NCBI GenBank assembly: GCA_015501075.1
Contig: JADNYJ010000006.1
Coordinates: 620,001-684,000 of the forward strand
Origin: Gymnopilus junonius
Lineage: Eukaryota > Basidiomycota > Agaricomycetes > Agaricales > Galerinaceae
Length of the DNA: 64,000 bases
Direction of reading: 5' to 3'
In this document: positions 56,609 through 64,000 of the stretch, piece after piece
Layout: each line of letters opens with the position of its first letter
Numbering within the stretch: position 1 is the stretch's first letter
Notes under the pieces: model-generated
Database searches by the model: none
What the model was told of the DNA's origin: nothing
Seen by the model: the letters and a program-made list of their open reading frames with translations, nothing else
Made by a program: the position numbers and the translations under genes

Positions 56609-58120
56609 ATGACGGAGAAAGCCTTCTTGCCTCTCCCTCCACCTCGAACAATCTACAAGGAGAATTCTCATGCTCAGCTATCAACATCAGAGCAGTCTAT
56701 GTACGATGAAGTTTTGGCGCATTTCACACGTACAGAACCTGTATACACTATTCCCAACTTCGAGCAGGGGGAGTTGACGGATGAAGAGCAATTCTGGCTT
56801 TCGCGGGAGTGTCTTCTCCGGTACGTGACCTTCTTTGTCTTCTTCCACCAATCTACTAACTAAATGCCAGGTACCTTCGCGCGTCTAAGTGGAAGGTTCC
56901 AACTGCCATTGAAAGATTAGAAGATACCTTGAAATGGCGACGCGACTATGGCGTGTACGACTTTGTCACTGCTAAACACGTCGAACCAGAGGTTTGTAGT
57001 GTCCCAATGACATTTGGACAAACCTTTCTCATTTCGTGTCTTTCAGGCTGTTACTGGTAAAGAGGTTATTTATGGGTACGATGTTACTGGCAGACCTGCC
57101 ATTTACATGCTTCCGAGTCGCCAGAACACCGATGAAGCAACGCGTCAAGTACAGTTTGCGGTATGGATGCTCGAACGCGCCCTCGACCTCGCGGAACCTG
57201 GTGTAGAGTGAGTCGCTAATACATACGCCGCCAACGCGCAACCATATATAATTTATAACATTATTTCACTGCGTAGGACTCTTGCCCTTCTAATCAACTT
57301 CGCAGACAAAGGGAAAAATCCATCTGTTTCCACTGCACTTACAGTGCTCAACATTCTCCAAAATCACTATCCTGAACGGCTAGGGCTCGCATTGATCATT
57401 AATGTTCCTTTCCTCGTGAACGCATTCTTCAAAATTGTCATGTCATTTGTCGATCCCCTCACCAGGCAGAAAGTCAAATTCAATCCGAAGATCTTCCAGG
57501 ATGGCCTTCTCAAGGAGGACATGGTAATGAAGGAATGGGGTGGCAACAAAGATTTTGAATATGTACACGAGAAATATTGGCCCGAATTGGTTGAAATCTG
57601 CGAGAAACGCGTAAAGGCTTGGAAGGAAATTTGGAGGAAGCTGGGAGCCAAGGTCGGTATCAGCGAATGGGACTATAAAACCGCCAATACACATCCTATC
57701 GAGAAAGCACAGGAGGAAGAAAAGACCGAGCAACCTAGCAATGCTATCGCCCCCGCAGCAGTTGGTACCATGACTTCTGAAGACCAATCAGTTGAACCCC
57801 AACCTTCAGATGTAGCCACAGTAAAACCTTCAGAGGCACAAGAAGAGAAACCAGAGAAAGCATTACCAGAAATTACGAAGGAAGATGCTGGTGCTGCTCA
57901 TGAAACTCAAACTTTACCTTCTGATGTCATGGAGGAGACCATGCCGTGTCTGTCACTACTGGAGCTGGCGCCGTCGCCGGTGGTGTTGATCCTGAAGCGT
58001 CCGCCGACAGCGGGGTTGTTGCAGATGACGGAGCTGCTGCTGGGGCATTTAGTGGAGAGTGAAGAACGATTTCGAAAGTATAATGATACCCTGCCTTATA
58101 TTGTTTTTATCTGCCTGTAG
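56609..58120 (+). CDS. PDR16: Sec14-like phosphatidylinositol transfer protein, Pdr16 type
   Basis: CRAL-TRIO lipid-transfer protein; the yeast homolog Pdr16/Sfh3 exchanges phosphatidylinositol and affects sterol balance and azole tolerance. Four exons (introns 56821-56870, 56992-57046, 57208-57276). MYDEVLAHF near residue 30 and FWLSRECLLRYLRASKWKV (CRAL-TRIO N domain) match the Pdr16 subgroup. The lipid-binding domain follows with VIYGYDVTGRPAIYMLPSRQ, RQVQFAVWMLERALDLAEPG, HYPERLGLALIINVPFLV and FVDPLTRQKVKF. The C-terminal 130 residues are Glu/Pro/Ala-rich and probably disordered. Past about base 57940 the annotated frame turns into an unlikely hydrophobic sequence ending at 58120. The neighbouring frame gives a natural Gly/Ala/Asp-rich tail ending at 58062, so a one-base indel is suspected there. 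Confidence 0.85.
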
Positions 58121-58764
58121 AGCACCTAATAATGGGGCTAGATACCGAGCTTGGCCACCGCCGTCGTACTAGCGGGCGCGCAAAGATAAGATAAGATCAG
58201 TGGCTGTGCGACCAGCCCTCAAGTTGGCTGTTGTGACTGTTCTTTCTCTTTCTCTTTTCCCAATCCACCCGCTCTAATAACTTCGTTACCAGTAAATATT
58301 CCCAATTAGCTTTGAGCCCCAGTCAAAACCTGCTCTGGGGTAATCTGAGAAAATCCAGTCGTTTCCGTCGAGGGCCAGTCATTTCTGGACAGGCCAGAAA
58401 ATCGTTTTTAAAATTCTGGACGAATCTACTTTACTCGAGGCCTCGTAAGGTCAACTTTTCCTTCATCCTATGTAGCGATCAGTGACATTATCTCGCTCCC
58501 TCGTCCCTTCGCCACTCAATCAAGTCCCTCGAAATACATTCATCCTTATTTGGACCACTTTACATTTATGTGATCACAAGATGTGCGGAGCGCGGTCAGG
58601 GTCGCGTCGTGTCTTCTTTCTCTTCCACCACCACCATCTCCTCGCACCCTGACACCGTCCCACCCTTTCTGTTACTCTCCCTATCTTCCCTATTCAAGTA
58701 GCACAGTCTCCTTTGCTATTTACGCACGATAAAGCGATCTAGCCGGATTTGTAGAACATGCCGC
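58121..58764. other. Intergenic with a CT-rich promoter-like block
   Basis: Between about 58480 and 58730 the plus strand is strongly C/T-rich (TCTTCTTTCTCTTCCACC-like), the type of sequence found before active fungal start sites. It precedes the gene relic that starts near 58765. No other feature was recognised. Confidence 0.45.
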
Positions 58765-59601
58765 TATGAGAGATTTCACGGACATGCGGTGAGTATATGC
58801 GCTCTAGATCAGCTCCCAACTCACCTTTGTGTCTCTACAGGGCGTATCTGAGATTTCATGCCTTTGAATTTGCCTGAGCAGGGACTGGGTCTACCATGGG
58901 CAATGTATGCATGCGTATATGCGTGTATTAGGTGCGTTCGTGCCCTCTTATCGCGTTCTTCTCGACCCTGACCTTATTCAAGGAAGAATTTCTCTTTAAT
59001 CATACTCTGGATCTGACAACGCATCGGTAAGGCGCGTCCCTCTCATAATTATGACGCTTATTCACACAACTTTCTTGCAGCCTTCTGCACCCAGCGGCTC
59101 AGTCGCGACATCGCACTCTCCCATTAACTGCAACAAAAGACTCTCACCTGCGACAGTGTATAGATCAGTGGAACCTTTCGAGGCTTTGATGAGACCACAC
59201 GAGATGTGCATTGAGGTATGTCATCCACCTGACTTGTTTCCGCTATAATCTGAGCCTGCGGCAGATGCGAAACCGCAGAAGATAGGAAAGCCAATGGTGC
59301 CGCCGAAACCCACCAGCGGACGGTGCTTTCTTAATTTCTTTTTTCACAATCCCTTCTCATGTGATCATCAGGAACTTCTACTATGACTGGATGCGCATAA
59401 AGATACGACTGCCACTGAACTCGAGAAGGTTTACAAAGGCCTTGATCAGGCTACAAAAGATGTAGGTCAACTGCCTCGCTAATCCTGCCTAACATTCGTA
59501 ATCTCTTTTTTATTTCCCAGATATATGACGCGCTCGCAAGTGAGAAGAAACAGAACGGAGCGCCAAAAGAGGTTACTCGTCATAGTGAATCTGTGAAGTG
59601 A
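58765..59601 (+). pseudogene. Probable relic of a multi-exon gene with preserved splice sites
   Basis: A series of normal introns can be seen: 58789 GTGAGT to CTACAG near 58840; GTAAGG near 59029 to TTGCAG near 59080; GTATGT near 59217 to GGCAG near 59264; a GTGCTT to ATCAG intron ending near 59370; and GTAGGT near 59462 to CCCAG near 59520. Coding-like pieces lie between them, such as AKPQKIGKPMVPPKPTSG and TATELEKVYKGLDQATKD, the latter joining to IYDALASEKKQNGAPKEVT. No single frame connects them: the first two exons (MRDFTDMR, AYLRFHAFEFA) reach a stop after 18 codons and later pieces are in clashing frames. I infer a gene that lost its frame by small indels. A real gene with unrecognised exons is the alternative. 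The family is unknown. Confidence 0.4.
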
Positions 59602-60790
59602 TCTGGTTGAGTACGTCCTCCGATATTCTAACTGCATTTTGGTCACTGACGCACTTCAAAGGACATGTTTTCGAAGCAAGTGAACATGCTATCGACTGTA
59701 TTCATTGGTACGCTGTCTGCCCGACCTTTTTCTGTTGTATTGTTGGCGTTAATGTATGTGGAATGGGACTTAGATGGACTGAGGGCTACTGGAAGATGAC
59801 AGAGGTAGTAGCGAGAGCTTAGACGGACTCAGTAGTGTACGAAAAGGACCAGGGAAAATTGTGTAGCGTAGCCTAGATTAGAAATATAAAGCTAGTTGAG
59901 ACCCCTACAGAATAAGACGGACTACCCCAGAAGCACCCGGCGTTTTAGTGAACCTGACCCCAGATCCGTCCAGTAGAGACCAGTGGATCCTCTGGAGTTA
60001 ACGAAGAGCAGCCGGTTATTGCTGGTCGTTCTGAACTGCCAGCTTTCATCGGATTCCCACGGATAGGGCCAGAGGATCCCAGAGCGGGTTTTCACTGGGA
60101 AATTTGAGCTTTGGTACCACTTTCTCATCTCATTTGATACTACAAATTTTGAACTTCATATGCTCCGAGGGATGCTTCCTCAATCCCTCCTGTGGCGATC
60201 CATGCTTTAAACGCATCTCCTCTCATTAAGTCCTGCTGTTTTATTCTCCGGGTTCACATACACTGTCTTCATTATTCTCATACTCAAAAGTATCATGTAT
60301 TCATAGAAATTTTCGCGCCTTATTCCCATTTTCCCATTCAACGTCACATAATTCCACGGTGCTGCCTGCTGACCTCAATTATGGCAGTCGGGAGCCTAAC
60401 TAATTTCGAGAAGGGACTCGCTTGGTACCCCACACCAACATCATACTAAAATACGCACCGAAGTCTACTTTCTATGAGAATACTGGCCCGGAAGGAGATT
60501 TAGTTGTACGTGACTGGACCCAACTGAAGGATTTGAAATCTTGAAGGTGTCCTACAAGTCGAACATCCCATTTCTTTTTGCCCTATTCTCAACTTGTGAC
60601 CACTGGACTCGCACGGAACCACAAAAACGGAGTCTTCCGCATCATTCTACCTACTCTTTATCGACGACAAGGACAAGATCATCCCTCATAATTACAAGGG
60701 GTGGGTATTGTTTGCGTCACAGCTACTTTACAGGAGCATATCACATATGCCAATAGAAGCAACGAGTAGCAATGTTCTCATTTCTCCTAG
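59602..60790. other. Intergenic, eroded sequence
   Basis: No gene was recognised. The N-terminal half of the carboxylesterase that follows would be expected in the right part of this stretch (about 60200-60790), but I found none of its motifs in any plus-strand frame. Confidence 0.5.
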
Positions 60791-62152
60791 ATTACTGCCC
60801 TTCAATGGGTCCAGGAACACATAGCCGACTTCGGAGGGGATCCTTCCCAAGTCACTATCTTCGGTGGATCAGCAGGAGCTGGCTCGGTCCGTGCCATACT
60901 GGCCACGAAATTAGCATTTGGTCTTTTCCATGGTGCGATTGCACAGAGCAACCTCGGTGGTTATGGGTTCGCCAGCACGTATTCCAAATATTTCACGATC
61001 GAAGAATCGTTTACTTCTTTTGGCGAACCGCTCATTAACTCCGTTGGATGCGGCAATAGAACGGACGCCGATGTTCTAGCTTGCCTGCGTGCTGTTCCAG
61101 CAATGGCGCTTGTCAGTGCGCCCACTGTTCCGAGGTATGTGCTCATTATAAATTAATGTTTATTTTCATTAAAATTTCGTCAATAGCTTCATTGTCGTTG
61201 ACAGGAAATTCCTAACAACTGACCAACTCGAAGTCAATGGAGCTGGTCCGGCTGCTCACGTACCTGTCATATTTGGATGGATGAGAGATGATGGTGCGGA
61301 TTTCGTCGGCGCTTTACCAACAGTGAATTCGACTTTGACCACTGCTCTTCTCGGTGCTGGGTACGTTCCTGAGTTAGTATGCAGGTTTTAATGTCTGACA
61401 TCGTAGCCACAACAGTTTCCCGTTCAACATAACTGAAGCTGTTGTTAACTCTCCGCACTTATTTCCTTTGCCAAGTGGCTCCGACCCGCTCCTTGATCTC
61501 TATAATTTAACCAGCCGAGTTGGGACTGATGGAGAGTTCAAGTAAACGGACGTCATCATCACCCTGTGATAAGAAACTGACTACATTTTAGATGCATTGA
61601 TCAAGCAACCCTGATCGCTGTGGCTAAGCACAAGGTCTTCCCTACTATCTACGCATACCAGTTTGATCGCAGCTACGACGGTTTCGAGCCAAACGGACCT
61701 GCAGTTTGCCAACCTCCAATTGCACCAAGGTTCCCCAACGGCAACCCTAGTCTGCCGTATTTCCGGTAGATACCTTTCTTCTCGATGCTTTATGCAAACT
61801 AAATTGATAAACATACAGATGCCATGGTGGGGAAATATTCTTTATGTTTGGGTCTCTGGGTCAAGATTCAGCACCCTTCCGCGACCCTAACGACCTCATC
61901 ATGTCCCAAGTCGCGGTCGATATGTGGTCGTCTTTCGCTCGCACGTTCAATCCTACCCCTTCAACCGCGTTCCTCGTAGCCCGTGGTTATACAAATACAA
62001 CAGAGGTGCTTCGCAAGGCAGGCAAATGGAAACCACTCACCCCAGAGAATCCCACACCTTTAAGGCTTTTGGACATACCACTATCTTTGTCGCCTTTTCT
62101 GGAAGAAGAACAGTGCTCCGTACTTGCGATCCCGTTCAACTTTTACGGCTAG
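60791..62152 (+). pseudogene. Carboxylesterase/lipase (type B) lacking its N-terminal part
   Basis: Several well-spliced exons encode the C-terminal two thirds of a type-B carboxylesterase. The sequence begins TALQWVQEHIADFGGDPSQV and continues to the nucleophile elbow FGGSAGAGS; the residue before Ser-Ala-Gly is Gly, where many family members have Glu or Gln. It then reads AIAQSNLGGYGFAS, VPVIFGWMRDDGADFVG, YAYQFDRSYDGF and the histidine motif CHGGEILFMFG, ending NFYG at 62152. Introns have matching phases. Missing upstream are the signal peptide, the usual YAxPPxGxLRW region and the oxyanion-hole Gly-Gly motif. Only an intron end (TTTCTCCTAG) precedes the first exon. I infer a 5'-truncated, non-functional gene. 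Highly diverged first exons are possible but were not found. Confidence 0.6.
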
Positions 62153-62313
62153 AGCCGTATATTGTATCCTGAACGAACAATAACAAATCCTTAAAGGTGG
62201 TGAAAAATCGACCCTAAGTTTTTATTTAGCATATCTATTCAGTGTTCATAAGCGAGGTGATGCAAGAAAAATGTCAAGCGGTGCGGAAGTTTGTTTAACT
62301 CTACGAAGTATCG

Positions 62314-64000
62314 TTATTGCGCCAAGCGGACGATCAGCGGCAGCGCGGGATTACGCATTTCGAGTTCGGTGCTTGGAGTGACGATTTCTGTCATCTGCCA
62401 GTATATTGGCTTATTCGGCAAGGACAACTCGAGTGTTTCAACGAAGAGGGCAATGACAACCTCTGGAGGAAAACAATGTCAGATATATGCCCCAAATAAA
62501 CGTGCGATACGTACTCATCTCAAGCTGAGAAAACTTGAAGCCGCTGAAGAAATTTGAAAATAAATTGATTAGTCAGTAAGCGCTACATTTACGAGGCAGG
62601 TATGGTAGTTGACTGTATTAAACTCGCTTACATGCAGGACCGACCACCTCCCAAGAACGTCATTCTGAGGACAAAGCTTTGTTAGGTTCGTGACAGCATC
62701 TAAGCCATTCAACTTACAAATGAGAGTAAATTCCCGGAATGTGTGCATCCACTAAAGTCTTGGGCAACGGATTAAGCCACCTGTCTGGCTTCCATTCCGC
62801 TGCATCTGGACCCCAGGTCTCTGTGTTCCTGTTCGAACCTACGATAGATACGTGGACAAGAGTCCCTTTCGACAGAGGAACCTCCCTGATCTCTTGGCCA
62901 TCGATCCCTTTGATGGGTGTTCTAAGAGGGAGTATGCTATCTTGGCGGTTACTGGAGCCAACTTTTAATTAAGAGAGCAAATTGGAATTAGTTGAATATA
63001 TTTTACTTACACCCTCATCAGAACAGGGAAAGGCGGATAGCTATTTCGAAAAGTTTAAAAAGTATCACGGTTTTTAACCACATTGTTAACTCACAGTCGA
63101 AGGGTTTCTTTGCAGATCGCATCTAGATAAGGCAAAGAGTCAAGTTCATCATAGGCCAAATCGTGTCCCTCGTTGTTTTGCCGGGCATTTCTGATCTCTT
63201 CTCGAAGTCTATCCTGTACATCCTTATGTTGGGCCAGTAAATAGATAGTCCGCGATAGAGCACTGGATGTGGTGTCCGTCGCCGCGAAAGTCAATGTACT
63301 GAAGTAAGAACATGAGCCCCAATATCTGGAAAATCTTCAAGAAGACGCACAGCATCTGGCTTAATAGCTCCTTATCAGATACCCTATCGTCCTCGAAAGC
63401 TGAGGTATTAGCCTTTACTATGCAAGGAATGTCAAAACTCGGATATAAATTATTGAGACGAAAAACCCTGATACTTACTTAATGTACTGAGAACATCTTT
63501 CCCATTCCCAGCTTGATCCTCGATAACTTCGTGGTCTTCCTCGATGGCCTTTTTCCTGGAGTTGAAGATCTCAACAGAGGTATTGTAACACGTGTCTATG
63601 ATATCTCGGTATTGCTTGACTTCCGTGGATTCGCTACGCTCGACCACCCAACGCCTAAACTGTGGTGATCCTATTCTTGTGAGAATTGGAAATATGACCA
63701 TATTTAATAAGATATTGTTCCTTGATTTTCCCTGCAAAGGACTTGAAGCGCTTTTGAGCAAATACCCCTGTAGTTGATAAAGCCTCGGGTGCTTACACGA
63801 GTCTTTTGAATGCGACCCCATATGCATGTGGGACAGAATCTTCCGTGAGGCGGTCGAAAGAGTAGCCAAAACCGCATTGACCAATAAGCTCAAGAGCTAT
63901 GCGGTGCACCCAACTTAGGATGTCCACCTAGATAATCGATAAACCATCAGACTAGCCCATGATGTAGGTGCTACAAAAACAGAACGAACTTCCTGAGGAC
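62314..64000 (-). CDS. Cytochrome P450, N-terminal part beyond the window
   Basis: Partial at its 5' end, which lies to the right of the window. The visible part matches the P450 at 19481-22047 exon for exon. It has FGYSFDRLTE-like and QFRRWVVERSE blocks, SVEIFNSRKKAIEED, the I-helix TFAATDTTSSALSR, the K-helix ETLRL, KPDRW and the heme loop FLGGGRSCI, with its intron at the same place after CI. It ends with a block corresponding to LEFSLSDKS of the first copy (here LELSLPNKP), then LPLIVRLAQ and stop at 62314. All frames checked are open, so the gene is likely functional. It is a duplicate of the first P450 about 40 kb away and in opposite orientation, which argues for an expanded family in this region. 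The substrate is unknown. Confidence 0.88.

Overview
The window is nuclear DNA of a filamentous basidiomycete, most likely an Agaricomycete. Genes are dense and on both strands. Almost every one is cut by several 48-70 bp GT-AG introns with CTAAC/CTGAC-like branch points. The recognisable proteins are fungal housekeeping factors (RasGAP, cullin-3, exportin-T, SUN protein, ER DnaJ, Sec14/Pdr16 type) mixed with families expanded in mushrooms (multi-intron cytochrome P450s, a DUF6534-like 7-TM protein, a GPI-type aspartic protease, a Crinkler-like P-loop protein). No bacterial features, CRISPR array, rRNA or convincing tRNA was seen. All gene models are spliced by eye.

Layout. 1-287 holds the 3' end of an unidentified gene. 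0.3-7.6 kb has no credible gene but carries a decayed direct-repeat array with a spacing near 540 bp. 7.6-16.0 kb runs rightwards: a Gap1/Sar1-type RasGAP, a P-loop NTPase resembling Crinkler/RHS-type proteins, and a secreted pepsin-like protease. 16.4-24.0 kb has two diverged copies of an unnamed, probably mitochondrial protein, both leftward, with an intact P450 between them. A second P450, closely related to the first, runs off the right edge.

24.2-31.0 kb holds an ER DnaJ ending in HDEL (Scj1/DNAJB11 type), a tentative small leftward gene, a small secreted protein and a RING protein with an acidic tail. 31.2-40.3 kb is a leftward block: cullin-3, exportin-T and an F-box protein. The F-box gene is divergent from a serine-rich membrane protein (40.4-43.1 kb). 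44.1-54.0 kb is leftward again: SUN protein, DUF6534-like membrane protein and proline iminopeptidase. 54.2-58.1 kb is rightward: a membrane protein with a long disordered tail and a Pdr16-like lipid-transfer protein. 58.1-62.2 kb looks eroded: a spliced gene relic and a carboxylesterase lacking its N-terminal part.

Several genes belong to the same cellular systems (cullin-3, F-box and RING proteins in ubiquitination; exportin-T and the SUN protein at the nuclear envelope), but nothing shows co-regulation beyond close divergent spacing. I found no clear new defence or biosynthetic system. The best candidates for unexplored biology are the duplicated mitochondrial family interleaved with a P450, the Crinkler-like NTPase whose P-loop is split by a GC-AG intron, and the decayed repeat array.
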